Below the pieces are notes generated by a model. It did no database searches, was not told the origin of the DNA, and saw only the letters and a program-made list of their open reading frames with translations. The position numbers and the translations under genes are program-made. Source: Companilactobacillus nantensis DSM 16982 (GTDB lineage: Bacteria; Bacillota; Bacilli; Lactobacillales; Lactobacillaceae). Taken from it: a DNA stretch of 64,000 nt. Location: the NCBI RefSeq assembly GCF_001435815.1, contig NZ_AZFV01000009.1, positions 36,314-100,313 on the forward strand, written 5' to 3'. Below, one piece after another: positions 51,777 through 61,117 of this stretch (positions within the stretch are counted from its first letter, which is position 1; every line of letters starts with the position of its first letter).

Positions 51777-52663
51777 GTTGCTGTTAAATCAGCACATATT
51801 AAATTATACATATTTTTCGATAAGTTTGCTTGAATAATTTTAGTTTTTCCGCTAAAAGGTTGGCTAAACGTCAATTTATGAGCAAATAAAAGTAAATTTC
51901 CCGTTTTGGCATGAGGATTATACAGTGGATCATTCACGATTGGCCAGTGATTATATGACAAATGGACACGTAGTTGATGAGTTCGACCGGTTAATAAATT
52001 CAATCGTAGGAGAGCAAAATCGGCATTTTTTTCGACAACTTGGTATTCAGTCGTTGCAGATAGACCGTCACTAGTGACCATCCGTTTCCGAACGTCAGTT
52101 GGATCTTGACCAATCGGTTGCTTAATTGTACCAGATTCATTAATGGATGCATCAAGGTTAACTAGTGCTAGATATTCCCGATGTAGCGTCTTACTACTAA
52201 GTTGGCGATTGAAAATAGGAACTAAATAGGGCGTTTTACTAATTAAAACGAGACCCGAAGTTTCCATATCAATTCGGTGAACCATGTAGGGATGACCATT
52301 CTTCAAGTAAGTTTCAACATCATTCATCAAAGAATCGGACTCGTCGGTTTTATTGGGATGAGTTTTTTTACCAGCAACTTTATTAACAACGATAATGTCG
52401 TCATCTTCATAAACGACATCAACAGGGTCATTTCCAGGCAAGTAATGTTGTTCGGTGCGAGGTGGAAAATTGAAATTTAAGGTAATGACATCATTATCTT
52501 GAACAATCGTGTTGAACGAGTGGTACTGGCCATTAATGAGGACATCTTGTTGAATACGAAAGAAATGTTGCCATTTTTTAGGAATGAGCCATTTTTTGAG
52601 AAGTTCCCGGATGGACAGTTCTTCATTATTTTCTTGATGATAGGTAATTTTTTTTTGATACAT
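51761..52663 (-). CDS. RluA/RluD-family pseudouridine synthase
   Basis: A 300-residue RNA pseudouridine synthase. An N-terminal S4-like region precedes the catalytic domain with HRIDMETSG (catalytic Asp), the usual form being HRLDxxTSG, then LHREYLALV and the late GRTHQLRVHLSYN. The substrate could be 23S rRNA or another RNA. GGAG lies upstream of the ATG at 52663. Confidence 0.9.
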   Translation of the reverse strand: MYQKKITYHQENNEELSIRELLKKWLIPKKWQHFFRIQQDVLINGQYHSFNTIVQDNDVITLNFNFPPRTEQHYLPGNDPVDVVYEDDDIIVVNKVAGKKTHPNKTDESDSLMNDVETYLKNGHPYMVHRIDMETSGLVLISKTPYLVPIFNRQLSSKTLHREYLALVNLDASINESGTIKQPIGQDPTDVRKRMVTSDGLSATTEYQVVEKNADFALLRLNLLTGRTHQLRVHLSYNHWPIVNDPLYNPHAKTGNLLLFAHKLTFSQPFSGKTKIIQANLSKNMYNLICADLTATKKLT

Positions 52664-52816
52664 GTGTTTATCTCCTTAAGAATTGTTTGAAATAATATAT
52701 TTGTTAAATAAACTATTGGAAATATTATCAAAATAGGCTTTAACTATGATATTTTAATTTAATCATCATAAAAAACATAATGAAACATCCAAATTGTTTT
52801 ATAGTCAAATAATCAA

Positions 52817-52997
52817 CTAGCCGGAAGGAACAAAAATTTAGGTCGCTGTGCAGGTGGCGTTAGCACTTTAGTGCTTACACCACGGGACGAGTTTTGAAAC
52901 TCGCGTACTTTGCGAGGTTCAAAATCGAGGTTCGAGACCGCTTTTTGGCTCGAACCGGTCCCCATAGCGACCTAAATTTTTTGTTCCTGGAGGCGGC
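52817..52997 (+). repeat. Structured repeat copy R1
   Basis: 181 bp from CTAGCCGG to GGAGGCGGC. A closing stem GGAACAAAAATTTAGGTCGCT pairs with the opposite end (AGCGACCTAAATTT...GTTCC, shown in part). Inside are hairpin 1 (GCACT/GTGC), hairpin 2 (CGAGTTTTGAA / TTCAAAATCG) and hairpin 3 (GGTTCGAG / CTCGAACC), with GGGAC/GTCCC around hairpins 2 and 3. It lies between two divergent genes. No gene fits in the rest of 52664-53076 except a terminator after the repeat. Confidence 0.9.
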
Positions 52998-53024
52998 AAT
53001 TACTCTAATTTAGAGTAATTTTTT
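52998..53024 (+). terminator. Terminator behind repeat R1
   Basis: AATTACTCTAA (52998-53008) pairs with TTAGAGTAATT (53010-53020), followed by T run. It stands directly at the end of R1; it would end a rightward R1 transcript. Confidence 0.65.
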
Positions 53025-53076
53025 AAATAGACCGATAATGTGATAAAATTTGTTCTTATACAGAGGTATTTAAACA

Positions 53077-55149
53077 ATGAATAATAACAATGGTTTTTGG
53101 GATTGGCTTAAACCCAAATTACTAGTTGCTTGGACTTTTATAAAAAAATATTGGAAGAGATATCAACTGACACGTTGGTTGATCTTGCTTGTTTTGACAC
53201 TTATTTTAGTCTTGAGTAGTTACTGGACTTACAAGGCTAAAACAAGCAACGTAGACGATCTGCAATCATCATTGCAAACGAAGACGACCATTTTAGATAA
53301 AGACGGCGATGATGCCGGTCAATTATATGCTAATAAAGGTACGTACGTTAGTTATGATAAAATTTCCAAAAATATTCAAAATGCAGTTACTTCAACTGAG
53401 GATAGAACTTTTTGGACTAACCCAGGATTCAGTATTAAGGGTTATGCTAGAGCTGCGTTAGGGTATTTGATCCATCATGGTATTTCTGGTGGTGGTAGTA
53501 CTTTGACGCAACAATTAGCTAAGAACTCACTATTAACACAGAAACAGACGTTGTCTAGAAAAGGTGAGGAACTTTTCTTATCAATCGAAATTAACCGTGT
53601 TTACTCTAAGAAAGAAATTATTACGATGTATCTGAACAATGCCTATTTTGGTAATGGTGTTTGGGGTGTTCAAGATGCATCTGAAAAGTATTTCGGTAAA
53701 AATGCTTCAGAGCTTAATCCGGCTGAGGGCGCTGTTTTAGCAGGGATTTTGAAAGCCCCAAATGCGTATAATCCCATTGACAGTATGAGTAATTCAACTT
53801 CTCGTCGCAATCTGGTTTTGGACTTGATGGTTCAAAATAAGAAATTAACTGCTTCAGAAGCTTCATATTATAAGAATACCGCAATTGATTTGAATGACAA
53901 TTACGAAGTAAGTAGTTCTTACAAGTATCCATATTTCTTTGATGCCGTAATTGATGAGGCTGTTAATAAATATGGCTTGAAAGAAGACGATATTTTGAAT
54001 AAGGGTTATAAGATTTATACGACCCTCGATCAAAAGATTCAGGCTTCGATGCAATCATCATTTAATAATATTTATTTGTTCCCAGGTAATGCAGCTGATG
54101 GTACGAAGGTTCAAGGTGCTTCAGTAGCAGTCGATCCTCAAAATGGTGGGATTTTAGCCGTTGTTGGTGGTCGTGGTGATCATACTTTCCGTGGCTTTAA
54201 TCGGGCTACTCAAATGCGTCGTCAACCAGGATCAACAATTAAACCATTGGCGGTTTATACACCAGCTATTGAAAATGGTTACAGTTATGATTCAGAATTG
54301 CCTGACCAAATAACGACTTTTGGTAAGAATAAATATGCTCCAACTAATGCGGACGGAATTTATCAAGATTCGATCCCAATGTATAAGGCATTGTATCAAA
54401 GTGAAAATATTCCAGCCGTTGCTTTATTAGATAAAATTGGTGTCAAAAAAGGTGTTAGTTCGGTTGAGAACTTTGGTATCAAAGTTCATAAGAACGATCA
54501 AAACTTGGCTTTGGCACTAGGTGGTTTGGAAACAGGTGTATCGCCGTTACAAATGGCTCGAGCCTATACTGCTTTCGCCAACGAGGGTAAATTGGCTGAT
54601 ACACACTTTATTACTAAAATCGTCGATTCAACAGGGACATTCATTGTTAATAATAGTAGTAGCTCAACTAAACAAATTATTAGTAAAAATACTGCTAAAG
54701 AAATGACTAGTATGATGCTTGGTGTTTATAACGAAGGTACTGGTAAATTAGCTAAGCCGGCCGGTTATCAAATTGCTGGTAAGACAGGTAGTACCGAAGT
54801 TCCAGAATCATATGGCTACGCTGGTACAAAAGATCAATGGATGATCGGTTATACACCAGATGTTGTCGTTGCTAGTTGGATGGGCTTTGATAATACAGAT
54901 AAAAATCATTTCTTAACAGGCTCGAATGAAAATGGTATGTCGACCTTATTTAAGAATGAAATGACAAACATTTTACCAGATACTAAGGAAACCGATTTTG
55001 GCGTTAAAGATGCTTCGAGTTTAGCTCAAGATAATACCTCAAAGAGTGGCGATAATGATATTGCTAAATCTATTCAAGATGGGGTAAACAACGTTAAAAA
55101 TAAGGCCACGGAATGGTATAATGATATTAAGAACTTTTTTGGTCAATAG
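53077..55149 (+). CDS. Class A penicillin-binding protein (PBP1A/2A type)
   Basis: A 690-residue bifunctional cell-wall enzyme. A cytoplasmic start and one transmembrane helix (about 35-55, LILLVLTLILVLSSYW) lead to the GT51 glycosyltransferase (about 85-260) with EDRTFWTNPG and GGSTLTQQLAKN, then the transpeptidase (about 335-620) with PGSTIKP (Ser nucleophile), SENIP (SxN) and GKTGSTE (KTG). A Ser/Asp/Lys-rich tail follows. AGAGGT occurs upstream of ATG 53077. It polymerises and cross-links peptidoglycan. Confidence 0.95.
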   Translation: MNNNNGFWDWLKPKLLVAWTFIKKYWKRYQLTRWLILLVLTLILVLSSYWTYKAKTSNVDDLQSSLQTKTTILDKDGDDAGQLYANKGTYVSYDKISKNIQNAVTSTEDRTFWTNPGFSIKGYARAALGYLIHHGISGGGSTLTQQLAKNSLLTQKQTLSRKGEELFLSIEINRVYSKKEIITMYLNNAYFGNGVWGVQDASEKYFGKNASELNPAEGAVLAGILKAPNAYNPIDSMSNSTSRRNLVLDLMVQNKKLTASEASYYKNTAIDLNDNYEVSSSYKYPYFFDAVIDEAVNKYGLKEDDILNKGYKIYTTLDQKIQASMQSSFNNIYLFPGNAADGTKVQGASVAVDPQNGGILAVVGGRGDHTFRGFNRATQMRRQPGSTIKPLAVYTPAIENGYSYDSELPDQITTFGKNKYAPTNADGIYQDSIPMYKALYQSENIPAVALLDKIGVKKGVSSVENFGIKVHKNDQNLALALGGLETGVSPLQMARAYTAFANEGKLADTHFITKIVDSTGTFIVNNSSSSTKQIISKNTAKEMTSMMLGVYNEGTGKLAKPAGYQIAGKTGSTEVPESYGYAGTKDQWMIGYTPDVVVASWMGFDNTDKNHFLTGSNENGMSTLFKNEMTNILPDTKETDFGVKDASSLAQDNTSKSGDNDIAKSIQDGVNNVKNKATEWYNDIKNFFGQ

Positions 55150-55158
55150 GAGGACTAT

Positions 55159-55500
55159 ATGAACATTTACGATAGCGCCAATCAACTTGAACAAGACTTA
55201 AGAAAGACAACTGAAGTTGCTGAATTAAAGCTTGCTTTTGAAGCTGTTAAAGCTAACGATTTGGCTTACAAACTTTTTGATAAGGTTCAAAACAAACAAT
55301 TTGAACTACAACAAAAACAAATGCAAGGTCAAGAAATCACAGACGACGATATTAAAGCAATGCGTGAATTGACAGATCAACTTTCAAATTACACTGAAAT
55401 CCAAAACTTAATGGAAAAAGAGCAAAAGATGAATTCAATGATGGATGAATTGAACAAAATCATTTCAAAGCCTATCGCAGAAATTTATCAAGATAAATAA
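55159..55500 (+). CDS. YlbF/YmcA-family protein
   Basis: A 113-residue helical protein of the Com_YlbF (DUF964) family; NIYDSANQLEQDLRKT, LAYKLFDKVQNKQFELQQK and the repeated Gln/Met-rich helix fit. In Bacillus the family partners in an RNase Y-linked complex. It follows the PBP gene by nine bases with AGGAGG, so they form an operon. Confidence 0.9.
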   Translation: MNIYDSANQLEQDLRKTTEVAELKLAFEAVKANDLAYKLFDKVQNKQFELQQKQMQGQEITDDDIKAMRELTDQLSNYTEIQNLMEKEQKMNSMMDELNKIISKPIAEIYQDK

Positions 55501-55501
55501 C

Positions 55502-55545
55502 AAGGACTTAGGGCTTAAGTAATTTGCTCAAGTCCTTTTCTTTTA
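55502..55545 (+). terminator. Terminator after the ylbF-like gene
   Basis: AAGGACTT (55502-55509) with AAGTCCTT (55530-55537), followed by TTCTTTT. Confidence 0.8.
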
Positions 55546-55549
55546 CAGT

Positions 55550-55732
55550 GCCGCCTTCGGGCGTGAGAAATTTAGACTGCTGTGGGGACCGGTTCGAGCC
55601 AAAATGCGGTCTCGAACCTCGATTTTGAACTTTGAGAAAAACACTCAAATTTCAAAACTCGTCCCGTGGTGTAAGGACTAAAGTCCTAACGCCACCTTCA
55701 CTGCTGTTTAAATTTCTCACGCCCGAAGGCTG
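55550..55732 (-). repeat. Structured repeat copy R2
   Basis: Opposite orientation to R1, 183 bp. The outer stem is rebuilt with other bases: CGGGCGTGAGAAATTTA pairs with TAAATTTCTCACGCCCG. Hairpin 1 is GGACT/AGTCC. Most internal blocks match R1 (TTCAAAACTCGTCCCGTGG). The gap 55733-55964 to R3 holds a hairpin AACTATCAG/CTGGTAGTT with a T-rich end but no gene. Confidence 0.88.
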
Positions 55733-55964
55733 GTGTATTCGTTCTATATTTTGTTATGATTAATAATGAAGTATTTAAGTATTCATTTAGGTTTTGATAT
55801 GTAAAATATTGGTTTATTTTAAGAAAAGAGTCGTATTTTACAACTATCAGTAATATAGTGCTGGTAGTTTATTGTTTGATTTAGCAAATTTAATATACTA
55901 ATATAGCCTATTTTTTAAGGCAGTTATGGCAAAACTGTGATAATTGTTATTCATTAAGAAAGAA

Positions 55965-56145
55965 CTAGCTGGAAAGAGCAAAAATTTAGGTCGCTGTGCA
56001 GGTGGCGTTGGCGCTTTAGCGCCTACGCCACGGGACGAGTTTTGAAACTCGCGGTTTATGCGAGGTTCAAAATCGAGGTTCGAGACCGCTTTTTGGCTCG
56101 AACCGGTCCCCATAGCGACCTAAATTTCTTGCTTTTGGAAGCGGC
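55965..56145 (+). repeat. Structured repeat copy R3
   Basis: Same orientation as R1, 181 bp from CTAGCTGG to GAAGCGGC. Hairpin 1 is GGCGC/GCGCC instead of GCACT/GTGC, a paired change. Hairpins 2 and 3 match R1. It ends 27 bp before yhaO. Confidence 0.9.
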
Positions 56146-56172
56146 ATATTTTTATATCAAGGGAGTTTTAGA

Positions 56173-57336
56173 ATGAAGTTTTTGCATGCAGCAGATTTAC
56201 ATTTAGATACACCTTTTATTGGCATTAGCAATTTTTCAAAAGAACTGCAAAAACAATTGCAAGAATCAACTTACCAGGCAGCTAAAAAACTTTTTGATAC
56301 CGCTGTTGCCGAACAAGTTGATTTCGTGATTTTAGCTGGTGATGTTTTTGACGATACTGATAGTTCGTTGAAAGCACAGATGTTTTTACGTGATGAATTT
56401 GAAAAATTGAAACAAGCCAAGATTAAGGTCTATTTAATTTACGGTAATCATGATTATTATCGTAATAATTTTGCTGTAGTTAAATTTCCTGATAATGTTA
56501 CTGTCTTTGGGCAAGATGTCACTACGGTTGAACAGACAACCAAGGATGGTCAACGTGTTGGTCTGACTGGCTTTAGTTATTATAAACAACATATTAATGA
56601 TGCTGTTGGCAAAGACTATCCACAACGAGGCGACTTTGATTACCAAATTGGAATTTTACATGCTGGTGTCGGTGATGATAATTACGCTCCATTTCAAGTG
56701 AGCGATTTATTGCAAAAAGGTTATGATTACTGGGCTTTGGGTCACATTCACAAACGTCAGATTTTACATGAGTCACCTATGATTGTCTATTCAGGTGATA
56801 TTCAAGGTCGAAATCAAAATGATATAACGCCAAAAGGTTTTTATATTGTCTCAGTTGAAAATCATGTTACGCAGATGAAATTTGTGAAGAGTAGCGTCTA
56901 CACATGGGATAAGGCGTCGATTGAAGCTCGAGTTGAAGATACAGCTGACTCTTTGATTAATAAGATTACTGATGTTTTGAGTAATCCGGAAGTATTATTA
57001 ACGTTGACTATCAACAATGCTCAAAAATTGAGCGCTGATGTGTTAAAAATGTTGAATCGTAATGAGATTTTGCAACATTTTAGTAACGTACAAACTCCAA
57101 GTGTTTTATATAAAATATATTTAAAATTTAATGACAATCCCCAATTGTCACAAATTGACCAAAAATATTGGGATGAGGCAGAAAACCAAACTATCAATTT
57201 GGATGATATTAAAGACCTCGATAGTAAATTGTATTCATCAAGTATTATTCGGGATCACATTAATGATCCGGATTTCTTGAAAGTCATAACGGAGATGACT
57301 CGTAATACGATTAATCAAAAATATACTGGAGAATAA
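56173..57336 (+). CDS. yhaO: Metallophosphoesterase nuclease YhaO (SbcD/Mre11-like)
   Basis: A 387-residue protein with calcineurin-like phosphoesterase motifs: ADLHLDTPF, AGDVFDD, YGNHDYYR (GNHD) and GHIHKRQ. It corresponds to the nuclease of the Mre11-Rad50-like pair. The C-terminal part is a capping domain. GGGAG precedes ATG 56173. It overlaps nothing and is followed two bases later by yhaN. Confidence 0.9.
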   Translation: MKFLHAADLHLDTPFIGISNFSKELQKQLQESTYQAAKKLFDTAVAEQVDFVILAGDVFDDTDSSLKAQMFLRDEFEKLKQAKIKVYLIYGNHDYYRNNFAVVKFPDNVTVFGQDVTTVEQTTKDGQRVGLTGFSYYKQHINDAVGKDYPQRGDFDYQIGILHAGVGDDNYAPFQVSDLLQKGYDYWALGHIHKRQILHESPMIVYSGDIQGRNQNDITPKGFYIVSVENHVTQMKFVKSSVYTWDKASIEARVEDTADSLINKITDVLSNPEVLLTLTINNAQKLSADVLKMLNRNEILQHFSNVQTPSVLYKIYLKFNDNPQLSQIDQKYWDEAENQTINLDDIKDLDSKLYSSSIIRDHINDPDFLKVITEMTRNTINQKYTGE

Positions 57337-57338
57337 TC

Positions 57339-59771
57339 GTGAAATTAGTTAAAGCAAATATATACGGTTTCGGTAAATGGATTGACCAAGAATTTGACTT
57401 TGCTCAAGATTATCAAGTTATTTTTGGTGCTAACGAAGCCGGAAAAACAACGTTGTTGAATTTTATCCAGAGTATTCTCTTTGGTTTTGCTTCAGCACGT
57501 GGCGAAAATAAGTTTTTGCAATATAAGCCACGCAACAGTGGTAAATACGGTGGTGAACTGATCTTTAAGGCTGAGGATAATACCTTGTGGACTGTTCGTC
57601 GGGTTGATGGCAAGGGCGATGGAGATTTAACCCTCTTTCATGATGACGAACAAGTTCCAGTGGCATTAATGTCAGAAATTATCGGCAGTTTTACTAAGGA
57701 TGATTTTGCTGATACGCACGTTTTTGACGATAAGAGCATTTTGTCGATTTATGGCTTAGACGAAAATAAATTGGAAACAGAAGTTATGTCAATTGGTGCT
57801 GTGGGTAGTAAAGAGTGGTTGGCTACAGCTGATAGTTTAGAGCATGCGGCTGACGATATTTATAAAGCTCGAGGCCAAAAGCAACCACTAGTTGTTAGTC
57901 TGAAAAAATATGATGAACTGGTGGAAGAAAAAGCTGAGATTGAAAACCAACAGGTGGCATATCAACGTGTTAAGGCTAAATTGGATGAAACTGAAACTGA
58001 ATTTAATGATAATGCGGTCTTATTAAAACAAGCTAACGAAGCCGAGAACAACTTGCGTAATTTGGATAAGAAGTGGTCTCGCTATAATCAATTACAACGA
58101 AGCCATGATTCGAATCATACGACATCACAATTGATTCAAAGTGAGGATTGGGAACGAGTTTTAAAGGCTAATCAAGAATTGAGTACTCTTAAGGAAACTG
58201 CTACACCGAATCGAATCGCTGATTTAGATAACGTTGAGAAAGATATTCTTAAAAATTATCGTATCAATCAAACACGATTAGATTATGTTCGGAATCAAAA
58301 GTTTGAATTGCAAAATTTGCAGTTCCATCGGGATGATATGAATTCCAAATTATTGAAAGTTGATACGCAAGTTGATCAATTATTTAAAAATCATCCTGAA
58401 TTGTCAGAAAAAATGTTGCCTTTAACAGGCGAAGAAATTGATCAGTTGACACCTCAAACAGGCAAAAAAAATAATGTACCACTAATTGTTTGTGGTGTAG
58501 CCGTGATTTTGGCATTTATTATTAACCCTTTGCGGTGGCTATTCATTTTAGCAGCAATTGGTAGTGGAGCTTGGTATTGGTATCAAGAGCGGACTAATCG
58601 AACTAATTCTGATTTGAATAATTATCCATTTTTGCAAACTAAAGGTTACGAAGGGTTATCGCGTGAGGCAATTTTAGGAATTCAAGGAACGGTTATTGCT
58701 TTGGATAACTTCCATACAACGCAAAATGGTTTGATTGATGGAATTAAATCGATTGAAGTCGATTTGAATAAGTGGCGGAAGATTTTGTTAGAATTGAATG
58801 TTCTTGATTCTTCCTATAAGAATGACAATTATAATGAACAAATTGAGAAATATTTTGCTCGTTTGGACCAAATTAGAGCAAAAGCTGATGTGGCTGAACA
58901 AAGTCAAGCTCAGACACAAAAGATTGTTAATGAACGCGAAATTCGTTTGAATCAGTTGAATAAAGAAATTTTTGCCATTTTACAAAAGTATCAAGCAATC
59001 AATATGAATATGTTTACGCAAATGCATACACGCCAAATTGAAAACCAAAAGACGTTGACGCAAATTAAGCAGGATAAGGATTTTCTAGGAACAGATTTGG
59101 CTGAATTAAAAAAGTATACCGATCACAATGTCTTGAGCGAGGAATTGAATCAAGCGACAGCCAAGAAAACCGCATTGTCTGATAAAAACAATGAATTAAG
59201 TCGACAAATGGGTTCGTTGAAAGAACAAATGCAACAAATCTTTGATAATAAACAATATCAACATATCGTGACAGAGATGGCTCAGAGCAAACAAGATATC
59301 ATTGAATATTACGATGAATGGATCTCAAATAAGTTGGCTAGCAGTTGGATTCGAAATATGTTAAATATTGCGACAGAAAATCGTTATCCAAAGATGATTC
59401 AAAAAGCAACGCAATATTTTAGTTTGTTAACTAACAAGCACTATATTAAGATTGATTTTAGGAAGAAAGATATTGTCGTAACAAGTGCTAATAAGAATAC
59501 TTTTGACGTACATGAATTGTCCAAAGCAACAACGATTCAATTGTATTTAGCTTTAAGATTAGCTTTTGTGACGGAAATATCTGATTTGATCAAATTACCA
59601 ATTTTGATTGATGATGCTTTTGTTGATTTTGATATTTCGCGGAAGGAAAATGTTTTTGATTTGATTAAGGAGATTGCCAAGGCTAACCAAGTTATCTATG
59701 TAACTGCTAATCAACCAGAAAATATTCCAGATGATCATATATTGAAAATGGGGGAGAGAGATAGTGCCTAA
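57339..59771 (+). CDS. yhaN: YhaN-like AAA ATPase (SbcC/Rad50-like)
   Basis: An 810-residue ATPase starting at GTG 57339. Walker A is GANEAGKTTLL near residue 32; the C-terminal Walker B is LPILIDDAFVDFD. Long coiled coils (about 180-350, 450-680) surround a pair of hydrophobic segments near 380-405 (VPLIVCGVAVILAFII, LFILAAIGSGAWYWY), so the arms are membrane-anchored, as known for YhaN. It pairs with YhaO in DNA repair or end processing. Confidence 0.9.
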   Translation: MKLVKANIYGFGKWIDQEFDFAQDYQVIFGANEAGKTTLLNFIQSILFGFASARGENKFLQYKPRNSGKYGGELIFKAEDNTLWTVRRVDGKGDGDLTLFHDDEQVPVALMSEIIGSFTKDDFADTHVFDDKSILSIYGLDENKLETEVMSIGAVGSKEWLATADSLEHAADDIYKARGQKQPLVVSLKKYDELVEEKAEIENQQVAYQRVKAKLDETETEFNDNAVLLKQANEAENNLRNLDKKWSRYNQLQRSHDSNHTTSQLIQSEDWERVLKANQELSTLKETATPNRIADLDNVEKDILKNYRINQTRLDYVRNQKFELQNLQFHRDDMNSKLLKVDTQVDQLFKNHPELSEKMLPLTGEEIDQLTPQTGKKNNVPLIVCGVAVILAFIINPLRWLFILAAIGSGAWYWYQERTNRTNSDLNNYPFLQTKGYEGLSREAILGIQGTVIALDNFHTTQNGLIDGIKSIEVDLNKWRKILLELNVLDSSYKNDNYNEQIEKYFARLDQIRAKADVAEQSQAQTQKIVNEREIRLNQLNKEIFAILQKYQAINMNMFTQMHTRQIENQKTLTQIKQDKDFLGTDLAELKKYTDHNVLSEELNQATAKKTALSDKNNELSRQMGSLKEQMQQIFDNKQYQHIVTEMAQSKQDIIEYYDEWISNKLASSWIRNMLNIATENRYPKMIQKATQYFSLLTNKHYIKIDFRKKDIVVTSANKNTFDVHELSKATTIQLYLALRLAFVTEISDLIKLPILIDDAFVDFDISRKENVFDLIKEIAKANQVIYVTANQPENIPDDHILKMGERDSA

Positions 59772-60702
59772 ACAGATAATTGATTTTAATAAGGGCGAAG
59801 ACATGAGTTTGGAAGTTATTATTAAACGTTCTGACTTTCGTTTAGCTAAGAATGGTAAGAACTTCTTATCACTAGTATTTGAAGATAAATCTGGACAAAT
59901 ACCTGGTAAATATTGGGATGCTAATGAAGAGGATGCCCAAAAATACCGAGTTGGAACGATTGTTCAGCTAGAAGGCCGTCGTGACTTGTACCAAGGGAAA
60001 CCCCAAGTGAACATTACTCGTTTAGGTCTCTTGGATCCTGAAACAGTTGATATGTCACAATTCGTGCAAACAGCACCTATGAAAAAAGTTGATATGGAAA
60101 ATGAATTTGATGATGTTTTCTTACAAATTACCAACGGTGCATGGAATCGCATTGTCAGATATTTATTTAAAAAGTATCATGACCGTTTCTTTACTAGTGC
60201 GGCTGCTAAAACAAATCACCATGATTTCCAAGGTGGACTAGCCTTTCATACTTTGAGTATGGTTCGTATGGCTGAGAGTATTTCAGATCAATATCCACAG
60301 ATTAACCGAGCATTGTTGATTGCCGGAGCTTGCTTACATGATTTTGGTAAAATTATTGAATTAACAGGTAGTCTTGATATCGAATATACTTTCGAAGGAA
60401 ACATGTTAGGCCATATTACGATAGTTGATGAAGAAATTGTTAAAGCGGCTGAGGAGCTTAATATAAGCCTTGAGAGCGAAGATATGATTTTACTTCGTCA
60501 TATGATTTTGTCACATCATGGATTGCTAGAATATGGTTCACCAGAACGTCCGAAGATATTGGAAGCAGAAGTTTTGCATAATATTGATATGATGGATGCT
60601 TCAATCAATATGATTACTAAGGCAATTGATAAAACAGAAAACGGCAAGTTTTCAGAACGAATCTTTGGTCTTGATAATCGAGCATTTTATAAACACAGTT
60701 AA
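59764..60702 (+). CDS. yhaM: 3'-5' exoribonuclease YhaM
   Basis: A 312-residue nuclease. The N-terminal OB fold (about 15-90, LVFEDKSGQIPGKYW) is followed by an HD domain with GGLAFHTLSM, ACLHDFGKI and LRHMILSHHG. It starts at GTG 59764, eight bases inside the yhaN end; the resulting N-terminus has the length usual for YhaM. The operon order yhaO-yhaN-yhaM matches Bacillus. Confidence 0.92.
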   Translation: MPKQIIDFNKGEDMSLEVIIKRSDFRLAKNGKNFLSLVFEDKSGQIPGKYWDANEEDAQKYRVGTIVQLEGRRDLYQGKPQVNITRLGLLDPETVDMSQFVQTAPMKKVDMENEFDDVFLQITNGAWNRIVRYLFKKYHDRFFTSAAAKTNHHDFQGGLAFHTLSMVRMAESISDQYPQINRALLIAGACLHDFGKIIELTGSLDIEYTFEGNMLGHITIVDEEIVKAAEELNISLESEDMILLRHMILSHHGLLEYGSPERPKILEAEVLHNIDMMDASINMITKAIDKTENGKFSERIFGLDNRAFYKHS

Positions 60703-60743
60703 CTAAAAGTTGAAAGTTAAATATGTTGTGAAGATAGTAATAG

Positions 60744-60924
60744 GCCGCCTCCAGAAGCAAGAAATTTAGGCCGCTGTGGGGACCGATTGGAGCCAAAGAG
60801 CGGTCTCCAATCTCGATTTTGAACTTCGCAAAGTACGCGAATTTCAAAACTCGTCCCGTGGTGTAATAGCTAAAGCTATAACGCCACCTTCACAGCGACC
60901 TAAATTCTTGCTTCTTCCGGCTAG
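60744..60924 (-). repeat. Structured repeat copy R4
   Basis: Orientation as R2, 181 bp from GCCGCCTCC to CCGGCTAG. Outer stem GAAGCAAG/CTTGCTTC; hairpin 1 is TAGCT/AGCTA; hairpin 3 is GATTGGAG/CTCCAATC. Each differs from R1 on both strands of the stem. It lies between convergent yhaM and mntH. Confidence 0.9.
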
Positions 60925-61060
60925 TTTATTCTTTGTTTTGGATTAAGAGTAAATAAGTTCCGGTATTACTATTTAGTTTGGCTATTTTCGCGTTAATGAT
61001 GACTAGAGTACCAAGACTTAAACTATGTTTTGAATCTTTCAACCTTTAGACAGTTAACTA

Positions 61061-61112
61061 AAAAAATCAGATAATCTCAAAAGTAACATACTGAGATTAT
61101 CTGATTTTTTTT
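61061..61112. terminator. Bidirectional terminator
   Basis: A ~19-base stem AAAAAATCAGATAATCTCA with its complement at 61092-61110, with T run on both strands. It ends mntH from the right and any transcript from yhaM. Confidence 0.93.
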
Positions 61113-61117
61113 ATTAT

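Noticed and set aside
55898..56113. Open frame on the minus strand inside repeat R3, similar to frames in R1, R4 and R5
   Set aside because: The frame is shared because repeat length is conserved; substitutions preserve stems and not residues, and there is no ribosome site. Treated as a by-product of the repeat.
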